A stretch of DNA of 64,000 nucleotides, from the NCBI RefSeq assembly GCF_031846165.1, contig NZ_JAVRIE010000004.1, positions 1 to 64,000 on the forward strand. Direction: 5' to 3'. Below are positions 16,999-26,929 of this stretch, in pieces; the stretch's first letter is position 1, and each line of letters starts with the position of its first letter. Source of the DNA: Glaciecola blandensis. Its GTDB lineage: Bacteria > Pseudomonadota > Gammaproteobacteria > Enterobacterales > Alteromonadaceae. The notes beneath the pieces were generated by a model that ran no database searches, was not told the DNA's origin, and saw nothing but the letters and a program-made list of their open reading frames with translations. The translations under genes were made by a program, and so were the position numbers.

Positions 16999-17693
16999 CC
17001 CTGACCAAATTCAATGCCGAATGAAGTTACCGTATCCAAGGTTGCTTGACTCTCTATATGCTCCGCAACCACTTTTGTTTTTGTTGACTTACAAGACGCA
17101 ATCAAATTTCTGAGTTGCTCTTTGTCGAGTGATTCGTCTTTTACCAAATTACCGCTCAGCTTTACAGCGGTTAATTTAAGAGACAAGGCGCGTTCGAGCG
17201 CTGGTGATAGGAAAGCCACATCATCTACAGAGATTGCTAAGTTCGGACATTTTTGGCGGAGCAACGTTAATATCGGAAGGTGGCTTTGCAAGCATGCATG
17301 TGAAATTTCTATTCCAAACAACGTGCTCTTAGAGTTTTCATGTTGATGGATTAGCCATGCCACAAGGCTCTCATCATCTAGATCGCTATCGGAAAGATTA
17401 ATACTCCATGGCATGTTTCTCTGGGCACAGTAGCGACGGCTTTCTTCATAGATATGATGAGTGAGGTCTGCGTTCATATTTTTCTTTTCGACTAGATTCA
17501 AAAAATCGCTAGGCAGAAATATATGCTCGCTGTCACCGAGTAATCGGGCCAAGCATTCATAACGCCATACACGATTATTCAGTAGGTTCATAATTGGCTG
17601 GAAATAGGGGATCACGCGCTCCATCTTGAATTGTGATTCAATGCCCTTGTTAAGGTGGTTTCCCAGTTCGGTCGTGCAGTGCGCGCTTGCCAT
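16965..17693 (-). CDS. EAL-domain protein with altered catalytic motifs
   Basis: The 242-residue protein is a stand-alone EAL domain, the fold of c-di-GMP phosphodiesterases. The signature is ECLARL instead of EALxR. INLSDSD matches the usual INLS strand, SVDD keeps the Asp pair but lacks the following FGTG loop, AVKLSG replaces IKID, and VVAEHIES replaces AEGVE; GQGYFLSSP is close to normal. Metal-ligand candidates partly survive, but loop 6 after DD is lost, so activity is doubtful and a ligand-sensing or protein-binding role is possible. No GGDEF, PAS or membrane segment is present. Confidence 0.8.
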   Translation of the reverse strand: MASAHCTTELGNHLNKGIESQFKMERVIPYFQPIMNLLNNRVWRYECLARLLGDSEHIFLPSDFLNLVEKKNMNADLTHHIYEESRRYCAQRNMPWSINLSDSDLDDESLVAWLIHQHENSKSTLFGIEISHACLQSHLPILTLLRQKCPNLAISVDDVAFLSPALERALSLKLTAVKLSGNLVKDESLDKEQLRNLIASCKSTKTKVVAEHIESQATLDTVTSFGIEFGQGYFLSSPAASV

Positions 17694-17920
17694 TTACTTG
17701 CCTATTAGCTGTCTAAAAAATGTTCGTATTCTTCACTATATATCAGCTCCTAACGGGAAGTCTTTAGTCTTATAGATAAAACTGATGAAATTTCATACTA
17801 TTTAGCGGCAAACTTGTGCTATGGGTCTTTATTTTTATCGTTTCACACATCCACTATCTTGGTATTAGCGTAGAAGTGAGTTACAGTTCGCGTTTCAAAG
17901 TTTTCAGTTAAGGTTACATT

Positions 17921-19543
17921 TTGTCAAAGGCAGAAGTCAGCTTAGATCATCTGTTCAGGGTTTTTACCAAACCTGAACATACTGATTCAACCCTGGCTAA
18001 AATTGAAAGACATCTGTCTGATAATATCTCAGACTTTCTTTCACAGCATGTGGTCACCAAAAAGACCTCCCTAGAAGAAATCGAAAAAGACTTCTTCAGC
18101 GCTGCTGTTCCTGACAGTCCAGAGTTTGTCTCTGAGCATGCCGAAGCGCTACTCGATAAACTTGTTGCTCACTCAGTCAATACTTATGCGCCCACATTCA
18201 TTGGGCATATGACATCAGCCTTACCTTATTTCCATTTATCGCTAGCAAAGCTCTTAGTTGGTTTGAACCAAAACTTAGTGAAGATAGAGACGTCAAAAGC
18301 CTTTACCCCTCTTGAGCGCCAAACCTTGGGGATGATGCATAACCTCATTTATCAACAAAACGATGCGTTCTACGAAGAATACCTACATAACGCAAATCAT
18401 TCATTAGGCGCGTTTTGCTCGGGCGGCACGATTGCCAATATCACCGCACTTTGGGTTGCACGGAATCAGTTATTGGGGCCCGATGGCAAATTTCCAGGTG
18501 TTGCAAAAGCAGGTCTAGCGGCAGCTTATCGTCATTATGGCTATGAGAATATTGGTATTATGTCTTCTAATCGAGGCCATTATTCATTGTCTAAAACAGT
18601 AGACATCTTAGGTATTGGTCGTGACAATATGCTTACTGTTCACAGTCCTTCACAGCAGTTAGAAGCGGAGAAAGCGCTTGCTGTTGGTAAAGCTTATCAG
18701 GAGCAAGGTAATAAGTTACTCGCTATTGTGGGCGTTGCAGGTACCACTGAAACAGGGCACGTTGACCCTCTCGACGAACTTGCAGATGTTGCGAAAGAGT
18801 TGGGCTGCTGGTTCCATGTTGATGCGGCCTGGGGCGGAGCGACTCTATTTTCTGAGGCCTATAGAAGCAAGTTAGCTGGTATCGAAAAAGCAGATTCAGT
18901 TACGATTGATGCACATAAGCAGATGTATGTACCAATGGGTGCTGGCATGGCTTTATTTAAAGACCCCCGACATAGCAACGCTGTACGCCATCATGCCCAA
19001 TATATTTTACGTCAAGGTTCAAAGGATTTAGGAGCAACAACCTTAGAGGGCTCTCGTAACGGTATGGCCATGATGGTTTATTCATCACTACATATTTTTG
19101 GCCGTCGTGGATACGAATTACTTATCGATAAAAGCATTGAGCAAGCCAAAACCTTTGCTGCAATGATTGATGCTCATCCTGACTTTGAATTGATGACCGC
19201 ACCTATTTTATCTTTGCTGACCTATCGTTTGCGACCTTCAGCTTTAGCTAAACTAGAAGATATGCCGTGCGATGAAGCCAGCAGTATCAAAAAGAAACTA
19301 GATAGTTTGACCGTTCGAGTGCAGAAGCAACAACGTGAAGCGGGTAGATCATTCGTGTCGAGAACGAGAATTGAAATAGCCAAATATCAGGGTGAAACAA
19401 CCACTGTTTTCAGAGTCGTCCTAGCCAATCCTTTGACGACGGAAAGCCACTTAAGTGCTATCTTAGATGAGCAATTAGAAATAGCAAAAACAATGAAATT
19501 GTGGTCTGAACTCACGGCTATTGTGCTGCCAAAAATTGCCTAA
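17921..19543 (+). CDS. panP: PLP-dependent aspartate 1-decarboxylase, PanP type
   Basis: The 540-residue group II decarboxylase makes beta-alanine (for pantothenate and CoA) from aspartate in many marine gammaproteobacteria that lack PanD. Visible features are the glycine-rich cofactor site FCSGGTIANITALW, the cofactor Asp in HVDAAWGG and the Schiff-base lysine Lys333 in DAHKQMYVP. The start is a TTG at 17921 with AAGG seven bases upstream; the next in-frame ATG is far inside the domain. I assign aspartate from overall resemblance to PanP; glutamate or another acid cannot be ruled out by reading alone. It is monocistronic. Confidence 0.85.
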   Translation: MSKAEVSLDHLFRVFTKPEHTDSTLAKIERHLSDNISDFLSQHVVTKKTSLEEIEKDFFSAAVPDSPEFVSEHAEALLDKLVAHSVNTYAPTFIGHMTSALPYFHLSLAKLLVGLNQNLVKIETSKAFTPLERQTLGMMHNLIYQQNDAFYEEYLHNANHSLGAFCSGGTIANITALWVARNQLLGPDGKFPGVAKAGLAAAYRHYGYENIGIMSSNRGHYSLSKTVDILGIGRDNMLTVHSPSQQLEAEKALAVGKAYQEQGNKLLAIVGVAGTTETGHVDPLDELADVAKELGCWFHVDAAWGGATLFSEAYRSKLAGIEKADSVTIDAHKQMYVPMGAGMALFKDPRHSNAVRHHAQYILRQGSKDLGATTLEGSRNGMAMMVYSSLHIFGRRGYELLIDKSIEQAKTFAAMIDAHPDFELMTAPILSLLTYRLRPSALAKLEDMPCDEASSIKKKLDSLTVRVQKQQREAGRSFVSRTRIEIAKYQGETTTVFRVVLANPLTTESHLSAILDEQLEIAKTMKLWSELTAIVLPKIA

Positions 19544-19569
19544 TCAACTTATCTTTCTCGCAGCGTAGA

Positions 19570-20562
19570 TTATTGCTCGATTTGCCTGAGTGCGATTGCA
19601 GTCTGCTCATTTGAAAAGCTATTCAATTTTGCATGATCAGGTGCCCATCCTACTAAAAATCGCTCAAAGTCAGCCCAAGCAAAAGGGGTAAGGCTAGCCC
19701 ACTCTTTTATGACTAACTCAATATCAAGATCGCAAGCATAGGCTGCGGCTGCATGTCTAAGCAACTCAAAATAATAGTGAATCAGCTTGTTGGCATCTTT
19801 GTGCAGAGACGAGTCAGATAAACAACTGCCTAGAAAGTAGATGACATCTTTAATGCCAACGCCTTTACCAACATACTGAAAATCGACTGCGGCTAAATCG
19901 GTACCCGTTTCATTAAAGCAAAAGTTTGCTACCTTTGCGTCCCCATGCACTAAGGTTTGATATTGTGCATGGTTTAACTTTACATTAATTTGAGCCGCTT
20001 TTAATTTTAACTCGCTTGGGGGCATCTTCTGCCATTCGTCCGGGCGAGTTGAAAGGTGCCAGTAAGTGCCTATGGACCATAGTTTATCGCACTCTTTCTG
20101 CAAAAACTTCGCGTGAAAGTATGCCAACCAACGCAGTCCGAGTTTGACGAGTTGTATGTTCGGGTTCGAGCTTCTAGCAGAGAATCCTAAAGCATCTAAG
20201 TCGTCCATGACTAACCAACTGAGAGAGCTACCTTCATCTTCGTTGCTGCGAGTTGCAATACACTTTGGCACACGGCAAAAAGCATCTGTTAGGTGGGCAT
20301 AGTTTTGATAAAAAAGCCGCTCATTGTGATAAGACGATAGTTTGCGTTGATGAGATTTGTTGCTGTTCCAGTCACGAGGGTGCTTTTGTTTGTTTGTAGG
20401 ATCGACAGTTTTGACAATAAAGCTACGGTCATTATCAATATCAAGATAGCGAGCAATTTCACCATAGCCACTCCACAAAGCTTGTAAGCTTTCAAGCTTG
20501 CGAACCTGTGTGGTTTTGAGCAGCTCTGTAAGGATGGAGTCAGTGTTATTGTCTGTAGTCAT
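19570..20562 (-). CDS. Ecdysteroid-kinase/aminoglycoside-phosphotransferase-like kinase
   Basis: This 330-residue soluble protein has the protein-kinase-like phosphotransferase core: SFIVKTVDP (ATP-binding lysine strand), the catalytic-loop equivalent LVHGDAKVANFCF and AAVDFQYVGKGVGIKDV for the metal Asp. The spacing and the FQYVGKG wording resemble the EcKinase/DUF1679 branch found in many marine proteobacteria. The phosphate acceptor is unknown; a drug-resistance role should not be assumed. It is convergent with panP (26-base gap) and divergent from fadH. Confidence 0.8.
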   Translation of the reverse strand: MTTDNNTDSILTELLKTTQVRKLESLQALWSGYGEIARYLDIDNDRSFIVKTVDPTNKQKHPRDWNSNKSHQRKLSSYHNERLFYQNYAHLTDAFCRVPKCIATRSNEDEGSSLSWLVMDDLDALGFSARSSNPNIQLVKLGLRWLAYFHAKFLQKECDKLWSIGTYWHLSTRPDEWQKMPPSELKLKAAQINVKLNHAQYQTLVHGDAKVANFCFNETGTDLAAVDFQYVGKGVGIKDVIYFLGSCLSDSSLHKDANKLIHYYFELLRHAAAAYACDLDIELVIKEWASLTPFAWADFERFLVGWAPDHAKLNSFSNEQTAIALRQIEQ

Positions 20563-20712
20563 ATGAAGTTAATCTACTCTACTCGTTGAAGGAATTGCTC
20601 TTTGTACCTATTTAAATAGTATAAACAATATTCGGAATTATGTGTGAGTAGTATCGCAGAGCTTGCGTAATTACTCGAAGCGCAATAACCTGCTAAGAAA
20701 AAAGGACAAAAA

Positions 20713-22740
20713 ATGACAGACACGGTGGCTTTTCCTCACTTGTTAACACCTTTAGATTTAGGTTTTACGACGCTAAAAAATCGCACGCTTATGGGCTCGA
20801 TGCACTTAGGCTTGGAAGAAGAAAAAGGCGGTTTTGACAAGTTGGCCGCGTTTTATGCTGCGCGCGCAAAGGGTGGCGTTGGTCTGATTGTCACAGGCGG
20901 CATTGCACCGAATCGAGCCGGTTGGGTCGCCCCATTTGCTGGCAGAATGACCAGCAATCGCCATGCAAAAAAACATAAAGTGATTACCGATGCTGTGCAC
21001 GCAGAAGGTGGCAAAATCTGTATGCAAATATTGCACTCTGGTCGTTACGGTTATCATCCATTAGCAGTATCAGCTTCGCCAGTGAAAGCACCGATTTCTC
21101 CATTCAAGCCAAGAGCGTTATCTGCTCGAGGTATTCGAAGCACGATTAAAGACTATGCTGAATGCGCTAATTATGCCAAAAGTGCAGGTTATGATGGCGT
21201 CGAAATAATGGGTTCAGAAGGCTATTTGATCAATCAATTCTTTTGTGAGCGAACAAACTTTCGCACGGATGAATGGGGTGGAAGCCTAGAAAACCGTGCT
21301 CGATTAGCTATTGAAGTTGTGCGTCAAACCCGAAAACGTGTAGGGCCTAACTTCATTATCATCTACCGCTTATCGATGCTTGATTTGGTTGAGGGAGGCG
21401 CGCCTTGGGAAGAAGTCGTTTATCTTGCCAAAGAGATTGAAAAAGCGGGTGCTACCCTTATCAATACAGGGATTGGCTGGCACGAAGCTCGCGTGCCGAC
21501 TATTTCAACGTCGGTCCCCAGAGCGGCATTTACTTGGATAACCAAGCGGATGAAAGCAGAAGTGTCACTTCCCTTGATCACAACCAATCGGATCAATACG
21601 CCCGAAGTGGCTGAATCGGTCTTGGCTGAAGGTCACGCTGATATGGTATCGATGGCTCGTCCTTTCCTAGCTGACCCAGACTTTGTTGCGAAGGCTAGCA
21701 GGAATCAGTCGGACCAAATTAATACCTGCATTGCTTGTAATCAAGCTTGTCTTGACCATGCTTTCGAGCAAAAACGGGCGAGCTGTTTAGTGAACCCTCA
21801 GGCCTGCTATGAAACTGAACTGATTTTTAAATCAGCGGCGATGCCGAAAAAGGTCGCTGTCGTTGGAGCCGGTCCAGCGGGTTTAGCATTCTCAACCTAT
21901 GCTGCTGAGCGTGGTCATGAAGTTCACCTATTCGACCAAAGCAGTGAAATTGGAGGGCAGTTTAATTACGCGAAACAGGTACCTGGTAAAGAAGAGTTTT
22001 ACGAGACCTTGCGCTATTACAGACGCAAAATAGAAATTACCGGCGTAAAATTACACCTGAACACGCGTGTTGATGCTGAGCTGCTGAAAGAGCAAGGCTT
22101 CAAGGAAGTGGTTATGGCCACCGGTATCAAACCGCGTAGCTTGACCATTCCAGGGCATGATCATGCCAAAGTAATGAGTTATATCGATGTGTTACGCGAC
22201 AAAAAGCCAGTAGGCAAACGTGTTGCTGTGATTGGTGCGGGTGGTATTGGCTTTGACGTTTCGGAATATTTAGTTGAAGAAGAGCAGTTAACAACTAATT
22301 TGGATAAATGGTTAACACATTGGGGTATAGACAAGTCATTTAGTCAACCTGGCGCATTGGTTGAAAAGCAATTGCATGAGCCGCCCAGAGAGGTGTTTTT
22401 ATTGCAACGCAAAACCAGCAAGGTGGGTAAGGGTTTAGGTAAAACCACGGGTTGGATCCATCGTAACTCTTTGGTGAATCACAAAGTTCAAATGATGAAT
22501 GGCGTCAGCTATAACAAGATTGATGATGAGGGCTTGCACATCACTATCAATGACAAAGCGATGCTACTTGATGTCGACAATGTCGTAGTGTGTGCTGGGC
22601 AAGAGCCGCTCAAAGAACTTGAAGCGAGTTTAAGAGCTGCTGGTATGCAAGTTCACATTATTGGTGGTGCCGATGTTGCTGCTGAATTGGATGCCAAACG
22701 TGCTATACGCCAGGGAGCAGAACTAGCTGCTGCGATTTAA
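20713..22740 (+). CDS. fadH: NADPH-dependent 2,4-dienoyl-CoA reductase
   Basis: FadH reduces 2,4-dienoyl-CoA during beta-oxidation of unsaturated fatty acids. The 675 residues comprise an old-yellow-enzyme barrel (about 1-335, with GYLINQFFCERTNFRTDEWG), a 4Fe-4S site Cys339-x2-Cys342-x3-Cys346-x11-Cys358, an FAD site VAVVGAGPAGLAF from about 380, and an NADPH site VAVIGAGGIGFDVSEYL. Order and length match E. coli FadH. AAAGGA precedes the ATG. It is transcribed alone, away from the kinase-like gene. Confidence 0.95.
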   Translation: MTDTVAFPHLLTPLDLGFTTLKNRTLMGSMHLGLEEEKGGFDKLAAFYAARAKGGVGLIVTGGIAPNRAGWVAPFAGRMTSNRHAKKHKVITDAVHAEGGKICMQILHSGRYGYHPLAVSASPVKAPISPFKPRALSARGIRSTIKDYAECANYAKSAGYDGVEIMGSEGYLINQFFCERTNFRTDEWGGSLENRARLAIEVVRQTRKRVGPNFIIIYRLSMLDLVEGGAPWEEVVYLAKEIEKAGATLINTGIGWHEARVPTISTSVPRAAFTWITKRMKAEVSLPLITTNRINTPEVAESVLAEGHADMVSMARPFLADPDFVAKASRNQSDQINTCIACNQACLDHAFEQKRASCLVNPQACYETELIFKSAAMPKKVAVVGAGPAGLAFSTYAAERGHEVHLFDQSSEIGGQFNYAKQVPGKEEFYETLRYYRRKIEITGVKLHLNTRVDAELLKEQGFKEVVMATGIKPRSLTIPGHDHAKVMSYIDVLRDKKPVGKRVAVIGAGGIGFDVSEYLVEEEQLTTNLDKWLTHWGIDKSFSQPGALVEKQLHEPPREVFLLQRKTSKVGKGLGKTTGWIHRNSLVNHKVQMMNGVSYNKIDDEGLHITINDKAMLLDVDNVVVCAGQEPLKELEASLRAAGMQVHIIGGADVAAELDAKRAIRQGAELAAAI

Positions 22741-22749
22741 ATGAAACCA

Positions 22750-22771
22750 GCTGCCTACAATAGGGCAGCAC
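22750..22771 (+). terminator. Hairpin after fadH
   Basis: GCTGCC (22750-22755) and GGCAGC (22764-22769) form a GC-rich six-pair stem ten bases after the stop. A residues rather than T residues follow directly, so termination may be partial. Confidence 0.4.
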
Positions 22772-22883
22772 AAAAATTTGTCTTTTTCGTGATACTTTTG
22801 AGATATTTCTTCGTTAATCTCGGTCCTGTATGTAAATAACATAGCTCAGCTATGAATAGATGGGATGCAAGAGAGGAAGAAAG

Positions 22884-23612
22884 ATGGCGGATAAAGTACT
22901 AGTAGTCGAGGACGATTTAGATATCGCCACTCTCATTCAAGTCAATTTAGCTGAGTTGGGACTGGAAATTACCCACTGCGCCGATGGTGTTCAGGCATGC
23001 GAAATTGCATTACGCGATGAATTTTGTTTGATGTTACTCGATGTGATGCTACCTAACATGAGTGGTTTGGATATTTGCCGCAAGGTAAGAGAAAAAAAGC
23101 CAGAACAAGCAATTGTCATGTTAACGGCCAAAAATTCAGAAACAGACCGAGTGTTAGGCTTAGAGTTGGGCGCGGATGATTACATGACTAAGCCATTTAG
23201 CGTGAGAGAACTGCAGGCTAGAGTACGTTCACAAATTCGAAAAGCTCATCTAATTCAGCAAGCAAATCAACAGCAGCCTAGCTCACCTAGCAATATTATC
23301 ATCAGCGGTGAACTGCGCATTAACCAACAGACTCGTCAGGTGACCAAGAATGAAACGTCACTTGATTTAACCGCCACTGAGTTCGAACTTTTGTATCATT
23401 TGATGCAACATCCAAATCAGGTTTTTTCACGCACTCAATTATTGGAGTCTGTTTGGGGATACCAACACAGTGGTTATGAGCACACCGTCAATTCGCACAT
23501 TAACCGATTGCGTGCAAAAGTAGAAAGCGATGCAACCGATCCTAAATATGTGCAAACGGTATGGGGTGTCGGCTATAAGTTCAACAACCAACAGCAGCAG
23601 AGAGCCAGCTAG
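22884..23612 (+). CDS. OmpR-family response regulator
   Basis: I start at the ATG at 22884 (MADKVLVVEDD), preceded by GAGAGGAAG, not at 22860. The 242-residue protein has a receiver domain with phospho-acceptor Asp53 (LLDVMLP), Thr in MLTAKNSE and Lys in TKPFSVREL, then a winged-helix output domain (LTATEFELLYHLM, VNSHINRLRAKVE, VWGVGYKF). It should bind DNA after phosphorylation by the kinase encoded immediately downstream, whose ATG directly follows this stop. The target genes are not evident from the sequence. Confidence 0.95.
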   Translation: MADKVLVVEDDLDIATLIQVNLAELGLEITHCADGVQACEIALRDEFCLMLLDVMLPNMSGLDICRKVREKKPEQAIVMLTAKNSETDRVLGLELGADDYMTKPFSVRELQARVRSQIRKAHLIQQANQQQPSSPSNIIISGELRINQQTRQVTKNETSLDLTATEFELLYHLMQHPNQVFSRTQLLESVWGYQHSGYEHTVNSHINRLRAKVESDATDPKYVQTVWGVGYKFNNQQQQRAS

Positions 23613-25106
23613 ATGTGGCGTCCTAAACTCTGTTTTTATCAGCGCTTATCTGTGTCATTAGTCCTTGGCTTTCTCGTTATTTTGAGTGTTTTTGTGCTGG
23701 CATCGAGCCGGTTACAAGATTCAATGAAAGACGAAAGTGAGCAGATGTTACATCTCGATCTAGCTTCACATTTAGTCTCTGATAATCCCTTATTGAAAAC
23801 CGGAGTATATGACTATGATGCCTTGGGCAATCTGTTCCATACGCTGATGATATTGGGGCCAAATTTTGAATTTTATTTTTTAGATACCCAAGGAAATATT
23901 AAAACGTATTCGGCCAAAAAAGGCGAAGTCATCAAAAAGAGTATTGATTTGGCGCCAATACTAAGCCTGCTTGAACCAAACCCAACCTTACCTGTTCGAG
24001 GTGATGATCCCAAGTCAGAGAACAAACATAAGATTTTTTCTGCAGCGCCAGTATATAACGGAGAACTGTTGCAAGGATATTTGTATGTCATCATTGGTGG
24101 CGCACGCTATGACTCGATAGTAGAAAATCTAAAACGTAGCGAAGGAGTGCAAACTTTCGCAATGATCATTGTTGCAGCGACATTGTTTTTACTATTTGCT
24201 TTGTTGCTGCTGTTTCGATTTTTTACAGCACCTTTAAAGATATTAAGTGATGACATGGATACCTTTAGGGCGAGCGGATTTGATCTTGATGGCTCTGGTG
24301 TAAAGTTGCGTCCTTGGCGAAATGAGAGTCGTAACGAAGTGCAGCGTTTGGGTTTTTCGTTTAATGACATGCTCAATCATATTGATGAGCAAATGAAAAA
24401 GCTTAAACAAACTGATAATGAACGACGAATTTTGCTCGCTGATTTATCACATGATTTAAGAACGCCACTAGCAAACTTGCAAGGTTATATCGAGACTCTG
24501 TCATTAAAAGGAAGCAGTATTAACGAGGATGAGCGTCAACGTTTTATGGATATTTGTGAAAAGAACTTGTTTAACCTTAAACGCTTGATTGACCAAATTT
24601 TTGAACTAGCCTATCTCGAGGGCGGCCACGTTACACTCAAGAAAGAGAGCTTCATGTTAGCCGAGCTGCTACATGATGTTGCGGCAAAGTTCACAATGAA
24701 TGCACAAAACAAAGGAATTACACTCAACGTTAATGCCGCTGCACAAAATGGCTATGTGCACGCAGATATTGGAAAGTTAGAGCGAGTGCTCACCAACCTG
24801 ATAGAGAACGCTATCAGACACACGCCGGAAAATGGACATATTGATATTAATGTTGTTGAGGCAGACAAATATTTAACTATTGAGGTCAAAGATAGCGGTG
24901 TTGGTATTAGCGAGCGTGAGCTAAATCATATATTCAAAGCGCGCTATCAAGCTTCCAACTCAAAAGAAGATAGTGCTATTCACGCCGGTTTAGGCTTAGC
25001 TATTTGTCAAAAGTTAATGGCATTGCTCGATTCAAAACTTGAGGTGAGCAGTGAATTAGGCAAAGGAACCTCGTTCCGTTTCTCATTGACGCAAATTACA
25101 CCTTAA
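23613..25106 (+). CDS. Membrane sensor histidine kinase
   Basis: The 497-residue kinase has helix 1 at about residues 10-31, a periplasmic sensor region of about 145 residues, helix 2 at about 180-203, a HAMP linker, a dimerisation domain with His280 (LSHDLRTPLANLQGY), and an ATPase domain with ENAIRHTPENG, DSGVGIS and GLGLAIC. It is the cognate partner of the response regulator with zero intergenic bases. The periplasmic part includes FYFLDTQGNIKTYSAKKGE, reminiscent of a PAS/Cache-type fold, but the signal is unknown. Confidence 0.94.
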   Translation: MWRPKLCFYQRLSVSLVLGFLVILSVFVLASSRLQDSMKDESEQMLHLDLASHLVSDNPLLKTGVYDYDALGNLFHTLMILGPNFEFYFLDTQGNIKTYSAKKGEVIKKSIDLAPILSLLEPNPTLPVRGDDPKSENKHKIFSAAPVYNGELLQGYLYVIIGGARYDSIVENLKRSEGVQTFAMIIVAATLFLLFALLLLFRFFTAPLKILSDDMDTFRASGFDLDGSGVKLRPWRNESRNEVQRLGFSFNDMLNHIDEQMKKLKQTDNERRILLADLSHDLRTPLANLQGYIETLSLKGSSINEDERQRFMDICEKNLFNLKRLIDQIFELAYLEGGHVTLKKESFMLAELLHDVAAKFTMNAQNKGITLNVNAAAQNGYVHADIGKLERVLTNLIENAIRHTPENGHIDINVVEADKYLTIEVKDSGVGISERELNHIFKARYQASNSKEDSAIHAGLGLAICQKLMALLDSKLEVSSELGKGTSFRFSLTQITP

Positions 25107-25360
25107 TCTCGACGTTATTCAAACACCTGTTTCTTTGTTTCCTATTCCCGATTGTTTTTCTTAATCCGTCATAGTTATCACTCAATCCAATACTTTCTTA
25201 TATGTTAAAAAAATGAGACCTTTTTGTTAATTAATGTTGTATTAGTATCTGGATAATTATTTTTTGTCGTGAACACCTTGCTGGCCTAGCACTAAAATGA
25301 AGCGCTAGACTCATTCGTGGCGACAAGTAATACAATAAAACAAAATACGAGAATAATAAT

Positions 25361-26734
25361 ATGTTACCGAAACGACAACATGGTGAAGTTCAACCTGGTC
25401 TGAAGTGGGGACCATTCACAGCACGTATTCCTTTGATTCATTTACGTTTTTCATTGGCCGATATGCTTCAGGGACTTGCTGTAGCCGGTGCGACAGGTCT
25501 CGCGTTAGTGCCCTATTTTATGGCTTTGTTGGGGCTAAGTTTTGAAGAAGCCGTAGTAATGGCCATGTTCCATAGTTTACTCATTTCATTTTCTTGGATG
25601 TTTTTTGGTGACCCTTATGCTCCTGGCTGGCTGACACCAGCAATCCCTTTTGTGGTGGCCTTCATCACTACGCCTGCGTATCTAGGTGATCATACTGCGC
25701 AATTTCAAGCCATGACGGCACTTTCTTTGAATTTTGCCTTTATTCTAATATTTCTAGGCGTCACCGGCTTGGGAGCAAAGCTGATCAAAGTTGTTCCCAA
25801 TGTATTCAAGGGCGGAATTATCCTTGGTGCAGCTGTCGCCGCGTTTCTTCGAGTGACTAAAGATGGTGATGCAGCGAACGTGTTTCAATCAGCACCTATT
25901 GCTGGAACCTTGGGCGTAGTAGTATGTTTAGTTTTTGCGTTCTCCAAACCATTGCAGGCTATGGCTGCAAACAACAAAGTGCTGGCCATGATTTTAGGGT
26001 TTGGATTACTACCAGGCTTTATTATTGCGGGTAGCGTCGGCTATTTCACCGGAGAATTCGTATACAATATTCGTTGGGAGATCTTGGATGTGGGCGCTGC
26101 TGCAACATCCCTGTGGGATAAAGCATCGCCATTCCATATTGGTTGGCCATCTGTTGATACCTTCATCGCGGCATTTCCTCTTGCTCTTATCACCTATATT
26201 TTGTTTTTCGGTGATGTAGTTACCGGCAACGAAATGATTGAACAAGCCCAAACGCAGCGTGATGACGAGAAGTTGGAATTAAATGGCAGTCGTGCGCACA
26301 TGGCAACAGGTCTTCGTAACGTAATGATGGGAATTGTAGCGCCTTTCTTTACGACACAAGGTGTATTATGGACTGGGATCCAGGTCATACTCTTGAAACG
26401 TTGGACGCAAGGTCGAGAGAAAGTAGATTCTATATTTGACAGTATTGGTAGTTTCTATGCTTTTGGGCTGCCTTTCTTATTCATTTTCTTACCACTGGTG
26501 ACCTTACTTCAACCCTTACTTCCAGTCGCTTTAGCAGTGACGTTAATTTTAACTGCGTTTGCATGTGCAACGCTTGCGTTGTCACTGGTTGATGATGCTA
26601 CCGAACGTGGCGCGATGGTCATCACCGCAATGGCATTCAGCGTATTTGAGCCTTGGCTTGGTTTGTTGGTAGGTTTGGTGACTATTGCTGCTTTATGCGG
26701 TTTTAAAGTATTTATGCCTAAACCAGAACAGTAA
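25361..26734 (+). CDS. Multi-pass permease of the uracil/xanthine or SulP-like fold
   Basis: The 457-residue protein is very hydrophobic, with roughly twelve helices. The stretches LADMLQGLAVAGATGLALVPYFMALLGL and KVVPNVFKGGIILGAAVAA, and a C-terminal GLLVGLVTIAALCGFKVF, resemble the inverted-repeat fold of nucleobase and SulP anion transporters. FFGDVVTGNEMIEQAQ could lie in a substrate loop. I cannot assign a substrate. It is separated from the kinase gene by 254 bases with no terminator visible, so it may be a separate unit or a regulatory target of the two-component pair. Confidence 0.6.
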   Translation: MLPKRQHGEVQPGLKWGPFTARIPLIHLRFSLADMLQGLAVAGATGLALVPYFMALLGLSFEEAVVMAMFHSLLISFSWMFFGDPYAPGWLTPAIPFVVAFITTPAYLGDHTAQFQAMTALSLNFAFILIFLGVTGLGAKLIKVVPNVFKGGIILGAAVAAFLRVTKDGDAANVFQSAPIAGTLGVVVCLVFAFSKPLQAMAANNKVLAMILGFGLLPGFIIAGSVGYFTGEFVYNIRWEILDVGAAATSLWDKASPFHIGWPSVDTFIAAFPLALITYILFFGDVVTGNEMIEQAQTQRDDEKLELNGSRAHMATGLRNVMMGIVAPFFTTQGVLWTGIQVILLKRWTQGREKVDSIFDSIGSFYAFGLPFLFIFLPLVTLLQPLLPVALAVTLILTAFACATLALSLVDDATERGAMVITAMAFSVFEPWLGLLVGLVTIAALCGFKVFMPKPEQ

Positions 26735-26749
26735 GTACCGTCCAAAACA

Positions 26750-26773
26750 AAAGCCACAAACTATGTGGCTTTT
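26750..26773 (+). terminator. Terminator of the permease gene
   Basis: AAAGCCACA (26750-26758) and TGTGGCTTT (26764-26772) form a perfect nine-pair stem with a five-base loop and a short T end. Confidence 0.85.
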
Positions 26774-26929
26774 GCCTTTTCCTTAGATGCTTAGTTTTAG
26801 CCCCACCGCTTACTCCTGCACCCTGACTTGATTTTAGCCACGAAAGAACGCTGTGATAGTACGAATTGCCCTGCAAATTATAATATAAATAGTATAATAT
26901 AATGTTATCAGTATTTTCAGGGTAATCTT

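Noticed and set aside
19570..20562. Aminoglycoside resistance phosphotransferase
   Set aside because: The fold is shared, but the wording of the catalytic region fits the ecdysteroid-kinase-like group, and there is no mobile context.
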